The notes below the pieces were generated by a model that searched no databases, was not told the origin of the DNA, and saw nothing but the letters and a program-made list of their open reading frames with translations. A stretch of DNA of 21,669 bases from positions 1 through 21,669 of the IMG/VR virus record IMGVR_UViG_3300032282_000683, one strand, 5' to 3'. Below are positions 1 through 5,308 of the stretch, one piece after another. The DNA comes from a virus. A program made the position numbers and the translations under genes. Numbering within the stretch: position 1 is the stretch's first letter; each line of letters starts with the position of its first letter.

Positions 1-1
1 A

Positions 2-868
2 GGATATTTCCAAAACACATCTGCAACAGGTTTAGGTTTATATATTCAAAATGGTAGTGATACACTTGATGCAATAAGAATTGGAAATGCAGCAGGTACA
101 GCTAATAATATACAATTATACGGTAGTGGTAAAGCATACTTTGCAGGCAATGTAGGTATAGGAACAACTTCGCCAAACGCAAAATTAGAAGTATCAGGTC
201 AAGATATTTATTTAACAGGTAATACTGATAACAGAATTAGATTCTCCAACTATGGCTTCACGGGCAACAATATGGGTGCAGCTATTGGGTATGTTTATGG
301 AGTAGCAAACACACAAGAGCAAGGAAATTTAGCTTTTTATACAAACCCTAACTATAACAGCACAGGTAGCCTTACCGAAAGAATGAGAATAACTTCAGGT
401 GGAACAGTTTGTATTGGTAGAACATCTGCACCTAGTTCAGCATATAAGGCAGCGTTTCAAGATGCAGTTATGATGGCAGTAACTGCAAATACAAATAATA
501 TGGTAAACTTTTTCAACCAAAGTGATACCTATGTAGCTTCTATTGTAGTAAATGCTTCAACTGTTGCCTATGGAACAGGTTCTGATTATAGATTAAAAGA
601 AGATTTTAAAGACTTTAACGGATTAGATAAAGTAACTGCTATTAAAGTTTATGATTTTAAATTTAAAGAAGCTGGGGATAGAATGGAAGGTGTTATTGCT
701 CACGAATTGCAAAAGATATTACCTTATGCAGTAAGTGGTAAAAAAGATGAAATTAATGATGATGGCACACCAAAAATACAGAACGTTGACTATTCAAAAA
801 TAGTACCTGTATTAGTAAAAGCAATACAAGAATTAAAAGCAGAAATAGACTTATTGAAATTAAAATAA
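2..868 (+). CDS. Tail fibre/spike C-terminal part with S74-type intramolecular chaperone (5' partial)
   Basis: The reading frame is open from base 2, so this is the 3' end of a longer gene; the ATG at 272 is internal. Before it the frame reads through VGIGTTSPNAKLEV, a motif often repeated in tail fibres of Bacteroidetes phages. The last ~95 residues look like a Peptidase_S74 / intramolecular chaperone domain: GSDYRLKED carries the expected Ser (codon 581-583) and Lys (596-598) of the self-cleaving dyad, followed by MEGVIAHELQ and a C-terminal helix VDYSKIVPVLVKAIQELKAE. In that family the domain trimerises the fibre and then cuts itself off. The product probably binds the host surface. It sits directly upstream of the lysis block, as is common in late operons. 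The chaperone call is strong; the receptor is unknown. Confidence 0.88.
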   Translation, partial: GYFQNTSATGLGLYIQNGSDTLDAIRIGNAAGTANNIQLYGSGKAYFAGNVGIGTTSPNAKLEVSGQDIYLTGNTDNRIRFSNYGFTGNNMGAAIGYVYGVANTQEQGNLAFYTNPNYNSTGSLTERMRITSGGTVCIGRTSAPSSAYKAAFQDAVMMAVTANTNNMVNFFNQSDTYVASIVVNASTVAYGTGSDYRLKEDFKDFNGLDKVTAIKVYDFKFKEAGDRMEGVIAHELQKILPYAVSGKKDEINDDGTPKIQNVDYSKIVPVLVKAIQELKAEIDLLKLK

Positions 869-871
869 TCT

Positions 872-879
872 TATATTTG
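872..879 (+). promoter_or_regulatory. Promoter -7-like element TATATTTG
   Basis: TATATTTG matches the Bacteroidetes -7 consensus TAnnTTTG and lies 15 bases before the ATG at 895. The nearest upstream TTG (854-856) is only 15 bases away, closer than the usual ~19, so activity is uncertain. It would feed the lysis block. Confidence 0.4.
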
Positions 880-894
880 TAAAAACAATATACT

Positions 895-1041
895 ATGATC
901 ACATTAAATGAGCAACAATTAAAAGATTTAGAAGCGTTTATTAATCAAATCCCTACTGCTTACGGTTTACCGTTATTGCAGTTTTTAGGTAAGATTAACG
1001 CAGAACAAAACCCTCAAACAGAGGAAAAAACAGAAGCATAA
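895..1041 (+). CDS. Small hypothetical protein (48 aa)
   Basis: A 48-codon frame from ATG 895 to TAA 1039-1041. The product begins MITLNEQQLKDLEAFINQIP and ends in a charged Glu/Thr/Lys tail. It has no membrane segment or recognisable motif, and the middle is probably a short amphipathic helix pair. It sits between the tail fibre and the first membrane protein of the lysis block, and its stop overlaps the next start as TAATG, which favours a real, translationally coupled gene. No function is assigned. Confidence 0.6.
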   Translation: MITLNEQQLKDLEAFINQIPTAYGLPLLQFLGKINAEQNPQTEEKTEA

Positions 1042-1202
1042 TGACACATCATAGCAATCAGCCAATATTGTCAATAATATTAAGTGGAACTGCTGCTCTT
1101 GTCAGCTTAGGGAATTTTGTCCCATTGGTTCAGATATTGGCAGGGTTGATTGCTATTGTTTCAGGTTGTATTGCTATTTATAAGCAATTAAAAAAGAAAT
1201 AA
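1041..1202 (+). CDS. Small two-TM membrane protein, holin candidate (53 aa)
   Basis: A 53-codon gene starting inside the previous stop (TAATG at 1039-1043) and ending in the same way at the next start (1200-1204). The protein has two hydrophobic stretches, about residues 8-27 and 28-46, separated by a short turn, and ends in a basic KQLKKK tail. Small size, two membrane helices, a positive tail and a place three genes before an endolysin fit a class II-type holin or antiholin. Holins cannot be named from sequence alone. The 64-aa membrane protein at 1722-1916 is a second candidate for the same role. Confidence 0.68.
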   Translation: MTHHSNQPILSIILSGTAALVSLGNFVPLVQILAGLIAIVSGCIAIYKQLKKK

Positions 1203-1738
1203 TGCGAGATATAGTTATCGTTTTAGTGATAGCTGTTCTTCTTATTTTTGTAGGCAAATGCTCTACTTATACTAAGGATAAGCCTATTATCATAACTCAA
1301 ATTGATACGGTTTACCAACAGAAAACTTTTACAAGATATAAGAAAGGGGATTCCATCCCTTTTGTAGTTTTAGCGGTTGACACTACAACGGTCCATGACA
1401 CAATAAGAATTTTAGCCGATTATAGCAAAGTTTATGCGTATTCGGACACAATTCATGCGGATTCAAATACGTTCTACATTCAGGACACAATTACACAAAA
1501 TAGAATACAGGGCAGGGGATTTAAGGCAGATTTGCACGAAAGAACCATAACAATATCAAATAACATATACTATAAGGATAAAAATGCCATTTATTTGGGG
1601 TTTTTAGGCGATTTAAGGCGATTTGATGAAAAAGTAGGGGTAGGCGTTGGATTGATCTATAAAATGCCAAAATCAGCCATTTCCTTAAATTTGTCTACTA
1701 ATACTATAAATTTAGGTTATTATGTTAGACTTTATTAA
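1202..1738 (+). CDS. Membrane-anchored lysis-block protein, spanin-like (178 aa)
   Basis: Residues 3-19 form a hydrophobic N-terminal anchor followed by Cys20, but the -1 residue is Lys, so a classical lipobox is not present. The rest is polar, rich in Thr/Asp/Tyr and beta-prone, and should lie outside the membrane. The C-terminus has a Gly/Val-rich stretch (GVGVGLIYKMP) and ends LGYYVRLY, reminiscent of a beta-rich envelope-facing domain. Similar anchored proteins occur beside holins and lysozymes in Bacteroidetes phages, and a spanin-like or envelope-disrupting role is inferred from position only. It starts by TAATG overlap and overlaps the next gene by 17 bases. Confidence 0.6.
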   Translation: MRDIVIVLVIAVLLIFVGKCSTYTKDKPIIITQIDTVYQQKTFTRYKKGDSIPFVVLAVDTTTVHDTIRILADYSKVYAYSDTIHADSNTFYIQDTITQNRIQGRGFKADLHERTITISNNIYYKDKNAIYLGFLGDLRRFDEKVGVGVGLIYKMPKSAISLNLSTNTINLGYYVRLY

Positions 1739-1916
1739 AAATATGTTAGCAGATGAGAGGGGTTCGATTAGCCATAAAAGGGTACTGGCGACAATTGGTT
1801 CGTTCATTTTATTTGGTGCTTTTTTGGCTAGTAAGGATACTCATTTGGCTGACTTGGTTTTTTATTTAATATGTGCATGGTGCGGATTGGCAACAATAGA
1901 TAAATTCACAAAATGA
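1722..1916 (+). CDS. Small two-TM membrane protein, holin-like (64 aa)
   Basis: The protein starts MLDFIKNMLADERGS, a polar amphipathic segment, then has two hydrophobic spans at about residues 24-40 and 45-61, and ends DKFTK. It overlaps the preceding gene by 17 bases and the following lysozyme gene by ATGA (1913-1916). Direct coupling to the endolysin makes it a good holin candidate, perhaps paired with the 53-aa membrane protein at 1041-1202 as holin and antiholin. Function is inferred from size, topology and position. Confidence 0.66.
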   Translation: MLDFIKNMLADERGSISHKRVLATIGSFILFGAFLASKDTHLADLVFYLICAWCGLATIDKFTK

Positions 1917-2518
1917 TAAGTCGCAAAGCAATTGATCTCATTATTCAACATGAAATAGGCGGACGTTCCTATTACGAAAAAGCATTACAGAAGCCTACAT
2001 ATCCAGGTGGTGAATCTGGGTGTACGATTGGTTTAGGCTATGATTTAGGGTATAATACTGAAAAGCAATTTTTATCAGATTGGTCCAATAAGATTAATTT
2101 GAACTTTATTAATGCTTTGCGTCCGTTGTGTGGGTTGAAAGGCGAACAAGCGAAAGTAATGATTAAAGGCGAGGTTCTACAAGTTAGAATACCTTACGTT
2201 GCAGCTTATGAAGTATTTGTACAAAAGTCTATTCCACGTTATTATAATTTGACTAAGGCAATATATCCTGGTTTAGAATCGTTAAATGAAGATACACAAG
2301 GCGCATTAGTTAGCATGGTATTTAATAGAGGGAATAAACTTGAAGGGGATTCACGAAGGGAAATGAAGGCAATTGTAGAATTTGTAGCAAAGCAAGACTA
2401 CGAAGGAATAGCAGAGGAGATTGAAAAAAGCAAAAGATTGTGGGAAGGTAAAGGATTGGATGGTCTTGTAAGAAGACGAGAGGCGGAGGCTGATATGGTG
2501 AGAGATAGCATGGCATAA
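1913..2518 (+). CDS. Endolysin: T4/pesticin-type lysozyme (muramidase)
   Basis: A 201-aa protein predicted to hydrolyse the MurNAc-GlcNAc bond of peptidoglycan. The N-terminus has the catalytic-glutamate context IIQHEIGG (Glu14), and residues 37-46 read CTIGLGYDLG, matching the TIGxGxxL segment of T4-type lysozymes (Thr38). Asp44 or Glu34 could be the acidic partner. A later SMVFNRGN stretch (about 131-138) resembles the conserved second-lobe helix of this fold, which also includes the pesticin muramidase domain. There is no signal peptide, so release should depend on a holin such as one of the neighbours. It overlaps the upstream membrane-protein gene by ATGA, indicating coupled translation. 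Fold call confident, exact subfamily less so. Confidence 0.82.
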   Translation: MISRKAIDLIIQHEIGGRSYYEKALQKPTYPGGESGCTIGLGYDLGYNTEKQFLSDWSNKINLNFINALRPLCGLKGEQAKVMIKGEVLQVRIPYVAAYEVFVQKSIPRYYNLTKAIYPGLESLNEDTQGALVSMVFNRGNKLEGDSRREMKAIVEFVAKQDYEGIAEEIEKSKRLWEGKGLDGLVRRREAEADMVRDSMA

Positions 2519-2533
2519 ACCAAAACACATATA

Positions 2534-3286
2534 ATGACCACTAAAAACAACACGCTTAAAACCAAGCGTAGAAGGCTTTTCTTTGATATAGAAACTTCGC
2601 CTAACATAGGTCTATTCTGGGAAGCTGGATACAAAAAGAACATTGATTATTCAAACATAATACAAGAACGAGCAATCATTTGTATTTGTTACAAATGGGA
2701 AGAAGAAAAAGAAGTTTATTCTTTACAATGGGATAGCAAACAAAATGACAAAGCCATGCTTCAAAAGTTTATTGAAGTGGCAAACATTGCTGATGAATTA
2801 GTAGGTCATAATGGAGACAAATTCGATTTAGCTTGGATTCGTACAAGATGCCTATTTCATCATATTGATATGTTCCCTACATATACTACAATAGATACAT
2901 TAAAAATAGCAAGGTCAAAGTTTAAATTCAATTCTAACAGGTTGAATTATATAGCTGATTTTTTAGGCTTAGGACAAAAGATAAAGACGGAATATTCTTT
3001 ATGGAAGGACATACTATTAAAAAAGGATAAACTTGCTATGGATAAAATGATTAAATACTGTAAAAAAGATGTGGTTTTATTAGAGAAGGTGTTTGTTGAA
3101 TTGCGTTCACATATTTCGCCTAAAACGCATTATGGGGTTATATTTGGCGAAGATAGAGGTAGTTGCCCTGAATGTGGAAGCGATGATTTATTAAGAAATA
3201 ATAAAAGAACAACTGCTTCAGGTTTAGTTAAAATCCAGTATAAATGCAAAACCTGTAATAAATACCATTCAAAAACTGATAAATAA
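2534..3286 (+). CDS. 3'-5' exonuclease, DEDDy type (PolB-exo/DnaQ-like), with C-terminal zinc ribbon
   Basis: A 250-aa protein with the three exonuclease motifs of the RNase H-like DEDD family: Exo I FFDIE (Asp18, Glu20), Exo II GHNGDKFDLAW (Asn93, Asp98) and Exo III YCKKDV (Tyr175, Asp179). The Tyr-x3-Asp form of Exo III places it in the DEDDy subgroup related to proofreading domains of family B polymerases. Residues 211-241 hold CPEC...CKTC, a four-cysteine zinc ribbon likely to bind nucleic acid. No polymerase domain follows, so it is a stand-alone nuclease, perhaps for recombination, DNA end processing or host DNA degradation. The stop overlaps the next start (TAATG at 3284-3288). It lies downstream of the lysis genes rather than in the replication block. 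Confidence 0.85.
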   Translation: MTTKNNTLKTKRRRLFFDIETSPNIGLFWEAGYKKNIDYSNIIQERAIICICYKWEEEKEVYSLQWDSKQNDKAMLQKFIEVANIADELVGHNGDKFDLAWIRTRCLFHHIDMFPTYTTIDTLKIARSKFKFNSNRLNYIADFLGLGQKIKTEYSLWKDILLKKDKLAMDKMIKYCKKDVVLLEKVFVELRSHISPKTHYGVIFGEDRGSCPECGSDDLLRNNKRTTASGLVKIQYKCKTCNKYHSKTDK

Positions 3287-3507
3287 TGAGTGAGATACTA
3301 GACGATGTTATTCATGATTTATTCGGTCGTGAAGCCAAAGGTTTAAAAGAATATAAAACAACAATGGATAGGACAGATTTATCGGAGTTAGAATGGTTAA
3401 ACCATGCTTACGAAGAAGCATTAGATTTGTCTTTATATCTTAAAAAACTAATAAAACTAAAACACTATGAAATATCCAAAGGGGTGGAACAAAATGAACA
3501 TATCTGA
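3286..3507 (+). CDS. Short conserved-type phage protein, acidic helical (73 aa)
   Basis: The product contains LKEYKTTMDRTDLSELEWL then HAYEEALDLSLYLKKLI (about residues 21-57). Small phage proteins with a KEYxxTxDRxDLxxxxWLxHAYEExxDxxxYL pattern are widespread. The acidic AYEEALDL helix resembles one helix of MazG-type all-alpha NTP pyrophosphatases, but only part of such a domain fits in 73 residues, so no enzymatic role is claimed. It starts by TAATG overlap with the exonuclease gene. Its last 41 bases overlap the next gene in another frame, unless that gene starts at 3494. Confidence 0.65.
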   Translation: MSEILDDVIHDLFGREAKGLKEYKTTMDRTDLSELEWLNHAYEEALDLSLYLKKLIKLKHYEISKGVEQNEHI

Positions 3508-3655
3508 TCAGGAATCTTATTTAGTAAAGAAATTCCAAGAGGCAGAGAATGAAAGTAGGGAAATATTTAAGATGTTGGCAAAGATTAGAGGGGGGAATAA
3601 AATACAAATAAAAGAGATTGAAAGACCAGACGAAGCACAGTTAAAAAATGTCTAG
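3467..3655 (+). CDS. Small charged helical protein (62 aa)
   Basis: The chosen start gives MKYPKGWNKMNISDQESYLV, and a KYPKGW-type beginning is seen in small phage proteins. ATG 3494 is a shorter alternative that would cut the overlap with the upstream gene from 41 to 14 bases. Residues ~15-43 form a long charged helix (SYLVKKFQEAENESREIFK), and the tail is Lys/Glu-rich. There is no known motif. It overlaps the following metalloprotease-like gene by 8 bases, so the four genes from 2534 to 3920 behave as one unit. Function unknown. Confidence 0.58.
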   Translation: MKYPKGWNKMNISDQESYLVKKFQEAENESREIFKMLAKIRGGNKIQIKEIERPDEAQLKNV

Positions 3656-3920
3656 AATTAAGATTATATATAAAAAGCTAGGTAAAGAAAAGGCGCATGG
3701 AATATCCTTTTCTGATGGGGAAATACATATTGATCCTAGGCTAAAAGGCAAAAAGAAATTAGAGATATTGATTCATGAAGTAATGCATTTATTGAACCCA
3801 AGGGACAGCGAAGAAGCCATTATTAAAAAGTCGGTAACTTTATGTAAGATTTTGTGGAAAGAAGGCTATCGAGAAATCGATAATACAGAGGATATGCCGT
3901 TACAAGATGGCTCAATTTAG
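3648..3920 (+). CDS. Small HExxH zinc metallopeptidase-like protein (90 aa)
   Basis: Residues 38-50 read LEILIHEVMHLLN, giving a zincin HExxH motif (His43, Glu44, His47) in a predicted helix. The following segment PRDSEEAI supplies acidic candidates (Asp53, Glu55, Glu56) for a third zinc ligand. At 90 residues it is far smaller than ordinary metalloproteases and closest in style to the minimal SprT/ImmA-like domains seen in phages. A short beta-rich N-terminus (IKIIYKKLG...EIHIDPRL) precedes the helix. It is the last gene before a strong terminator. Metal binding is likely from the motif; the substrate, or whether it cleaves peptides at all, is unknown. Confidence 0.72.
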   Translation: MSRIKIIYKKLGKEKAHGISFSDGEIHIDPRLKGKKKLEILIHEVMHLLNPRDSEEAIIKKSVTLCKILWKEGYREIDNTEDMPLQDGSI

Positions 3921-3951
3921 GTTGTTTTTTCATGTGGTTCATAGTGTGGTT

Positions 3952-3980
3952 CTCCCCCTTAATTGGGGGAGTTTTGTTTT
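3952..3980 (+). terminator. Intrinsic terminator after lysis/exonuclease operon
   Basis: A perfect 7-bp GC-rich stem, CTCCCCC (3952-3958) with GGGGGAG (3965-3971), a 6-base loop TTAATT, and a downstream tract TTTTGTTTT. It lies 31 bases after the metallopeptidase-like gene and should end the late transcript. Confidence 0.88.
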
Positions 3981-4003
3981 ATGGCTATAATGTATTAGAT
4001 TTG
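3973..4003 (+). promoter_or_regulatory. Bacteroidetes-type promoter TTTG-N19-TAGATTTG
   Basis: TTTG (3973-3976) lies 19 bases before TAGATTTG (3996-4003), an exact match to the -33/-7 Bacteroidetes consensus TTTG ... TAnnTTTG with normal spacing. The TTTG is inside the T tract of the preceding terminator. Initiation is expected near 4008-4011, and no ATG follows before the next terminator. Confidence 0.62.
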
Positions 4004-4007
4004 TTCT

Positions 4008-4065
4008 GTTCATAACGCATAGACAACTAAGGTTTACGCCCTGTATTTCCATACGGGGCTTTTTT
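4008..4065 (+). ncRNA. Candidate small RNA (~58 nt) from its own promoter to its own terminator
   Basis: A consensus promoter (3973-4003) is followed only ~35 bases after the expected start by an intrinsic terminator (4038-4065). There is no ATG in between, so the predicted transcript is a short non-coding RNA: an unpaired 5' segment of about 30 nt (CATAACGCATAGACAAC...) and a 3' hairpin with U tail. That layout is typical of bacterial small RNAs that pair with mRNAs. The transcript ends are inferred, and a back-up terminator with a fortuitous promoter is the main alternative. Confidence 0.45.
4038..4065 (+). terminator. Second intrinsic terminator in the gap
   Basis: GCCCTGTAT (4038-4046) pairs with ATACGGGGC (4051-4059) over 9 bp with one G-U pair, loop TTCC, followed by six T's (4060-4065). 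It would end the short transcript from the 3996 promoter and catch read-through of the first terminator. Confidence 0.85.
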
Positions 4066-4096
4066 ATTGGTCAAAAAATAGTCATTTATCAATCAA

Positions 4097-4120
4097 AAAG
4101 TAAAGTTTTTGCTTTACTTT
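4097..4120 (+). repeat. 24-bp inverted repeat, possible operator
   Basis: AAAGTAAAG (4097-4105) and CTTTACTTT (4112-4120) are perfect inverted repeats around TTTTTG. No T tract follows, so it does not look like a terminator. It lies 54 bases upstream of the early promoter -33 element and could be a protein-binding dyad, possibly for an HTH protein encoded downstream. Confidence 0.5.
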
Positions 4121-4173
4121 ATGTCCCAAATGTTAAAGAAATGCTAAAATATTAAAATAATTGTGCAAATCTA

Positions 4174-4203
4174 TTGTTTATAAGAAATGTTGATATATAT
4201 TTG
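4174..4203 (+). promoter_or_regulatory. Early promoter TTG-N19-TATATTTG
   Basis: TTG (4174-4176), a 19-base spacer and TATATTTG (4196-4203) match the Bacteroidetes promoter consensus with the same spacing as the promoter at 3973-4003. The expected start is near 4208-4211, about 18 bases before the ATG at 4228. No terminator follows until 15832, so this probably drives the small-protein and replication genes. Confidence 0.65.
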
Positions 4204-4227
4204 TGAAACAAAACCAAAATACAAGTT

Positions 4228-4410
4228 ATGAAAACAACACTTAGTTTCGAGAACAATTTTTACCCTTACAATGGGCAATTTATCCCACAAGGAGGCGACA
4301 ATGTATTCTTAGATTACGAAATAGACGGCAATCGTTTCTTTGTAGTCAAATTCAGGACCATTGACTTAGCAAATTCTCAAATCATTATTTCAATTGTAAA
4401 ACTAGCCTAA
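4228..4410 (+). CDS. Small hypothetical protein, first early gene (60 aa)
   Basis: The first gene behind the early promoter. The product (MKTTLSFENNFYPYNGQFIP...) is predicted to be mostly beta strands, with aromatic and hydrophobic alternation and no Cys, TM segment or recognised motif. The 60-residue length and promoter-proximal place are what one sees for phage early proteins that act on host functions, but nothing in the sequence identifies a target. It is followed after one base by the next tiny gene. Confidence 0.6.
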   Translation: MKTTLSFENNFYPYNGQFIPQGGDNVFLDYEIDGNRFFVVKFRTIDLANSQIIISIVKLA

Positions 4411-4411
4411 C

Positions 4412-4498
4412 ATGAACAAGCAACAAAACCACAACTTTCAAGCAGTCATTATTTTAGTAGTCGCTTTTATTTTAACTGCCATTTTACAAAACATCTAA
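4412..4498 (+). CDS. Tiny single-TM protein (28 aa)
   Basis: A 28-codon frame from ATG 4412 to TAA 4496-4498. The polar start MNKQQNHNFQ is followed by a hydrophobic span AVIILVVAFILTAIL and a short polar end. This is a clean single membrane helix with an N-out or N-in polar cap. It is spaced one base after the upstream stop and ten bases before the next start, as expected of a real gene in a packed operon. No function can be named. Confidence 0.5.
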   Translation: MNKQQNHNFQAVIILVVAFILTAILQNI

Positions 4499-4508
4499 AA
4501 CCTACGTT

Positions 4509-4814
4509 ATGAACTTTTTACCTTATCAAGGCAAACAATTAAAGCTACATAAAAGAGCAGCTTTATTACTTGAACTGTTAAAGAAAGCCCAAGCCAGACA
4601 ATCTTCATTAGAAATAGATTTATACAAATGGAGAGGCGCAACATGGGACGAACCAATTAAATTAATGAATAAGTATGAGGATGATTATTTAATTAAAATC
4701 GCTAGAATGAACATGATCCAGAAGCGTATATTAAAATCATATCATTGGCTTATCCTTGATTTATATGAATTAACAGAGGATTTTATGTTACCTGTAAACC
4801 TTTTACACTTTTAA
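4509..4814 (+). CDS. Hypothetical helical protein (101 aa)
   Basis: Predicted mostly helical and basic: LHKRAALLLELLKKAQARQSS (residues ~13-33) and a second helix region around MNMIQKRILKSYHWLILDLYELTE. It contains several Trp and Tyr, no cysteines and no recognisable family motif. It is the third gene of the early unit and is followed two bases later by the next ATG. Function unknown. Confidence 0.62.
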   Translation: MNFLPYQGKQLKLHKRAALLLELLKKAQARQSSLEIDLYKWRGATWDEPIKLMNKYEDDYLIKIARMNMIQKRILKSYHWLILDLYELTEDFMLPVNLLHF

Positions 4815-4816
4815 TT

Positions 4817-4996
4817 ATGACATATATAGATAGCAGCAAAAGGGAATTATATCAAAACATTTACATTTTAGAAGTAGAAAACGAATTATTAAGAGCAAAA
4901 ATTAAAAAATTACAAAATGAGTTATTGGACAGTGCCAAGCAAAGAATTGGCGAGGATGAAATACAACAGGATGAGCCACGCAACCCAATTCATTGA
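4817..4996 (+). CDS. Small coiled-coil protein overlapping the DnaA-domain gene (59 aa)
   Basis: The frame runs from ATG 4817 (two bases after the previous stop) to TGA 4994-4996. Residues ~10-40 (ELYQNIYILEVENELLRAK...) give a clear leucine/isoleucine heptad pattern, so a short coiled-coil dimer is likely. The last 80 bases are read in a second frame by the DnaA-domain gene that starts at 4917. The tight upstream spacing and good heptads argue that it is real, while the long overlap lowers confidence. It could partner the DnaA-domain protein. Confidence 0.5.
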   Translation: MTYIDSSKRELYQNIYILEVENELLRAKIKKLQNELLDSAKQRIGEDEIQQDEPRNPIH

Positions 4997-5255
4997 GGAT
5001 GTGTGCAACTTTTACGGACTAAGCAAAGCAGAATTGGTAGGTAAAAGAAGGCAAAGGCATATAGTAAAAGCCAGGTATATTGCCATATATTTGATAAGAA
5101 AGCGTACAGACCTTACTTTATCAGCAATCGGGCATATATTTCACAGGGATCATACAACGGTTATCTATGCGGTCCAAACCATTGAGGAGGTGCTTAGTTT
5201 GAAGTACGAGAACGATTTTCAAGATGAAATAAAAAAAGTTTTATTATTATTTTGA
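4917..5255 (+). CDS. Stand-alone DnaA domain IV-like DNA-binding protein (112 aa)
   Basis: Residues ~26-95 match the C-terminal domain IV of DnaA: VCNFYGLSKAELVGKRRQRHIVKARYIA, then LSAIGHIFHRDHTTVIYAV. RDHTTV (77-82) is the DnaA signature that contacts the DnaA box, and the basic RRQRH region fits the DNA backbone loop. There is no AAA+ domain, so it can bind DnaA boxes but cannot open an origin by itself. Possible roles are titrating or competing with host DnaA, marking a phage origin or regulating transcription. A DnaA-box-like TTTTCCACA follows its stop directly. ATG 4917 is used; 4956 and 4971 are shorter options that would reduce overlap with the upstream gene. Confidence 0.85.
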   Translation: MSYWTVPSKELARMKYNRMSHATQFIEDVCNFYGLSKAELVGKRRQRHIVKARYIAIYLIRKRTDLTLSAIGHIFHRDHTTVIYAVQTIEEVLSLKYENDFQDEIKKVLLLF

Positions 5256-5308
5256 TTTTCCACAAATAACCTTTAATTTTAATTATTATTTAAACAAAAC
5301 CCAACGTT
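5256..5308 (+). promoter_or_regulatory. DnaA-box-like site plus AT-rich tract
   Basis: TTTTCCACA (5256-5264) matches the relaxed DnaA box TTWTNCACA and begins on the base after the stop codon of the DnaA-domain gene. It is followed by a nearly pure A/T tract (CTTTAATTTTAATTATTATT and on) before the Erf gene. Only one box is present, so this may be an autoregulatory or auxiliary site rather than an origin. Confidence 0.42.

Noticed and set aside
272-868. Start of the fibre gene at ATG 272
   Set aside because: The same frame is open from base 2 and encodes a typical fibre motif upstream, so the ATG is internal.
3986-3991. TATAAT, a sigma70-type -10 box
   Set aside because: There is no -35 at proper distance, and the supposed host group uses TAnnTTTG, which is present a few bases downstream with correct spacing.
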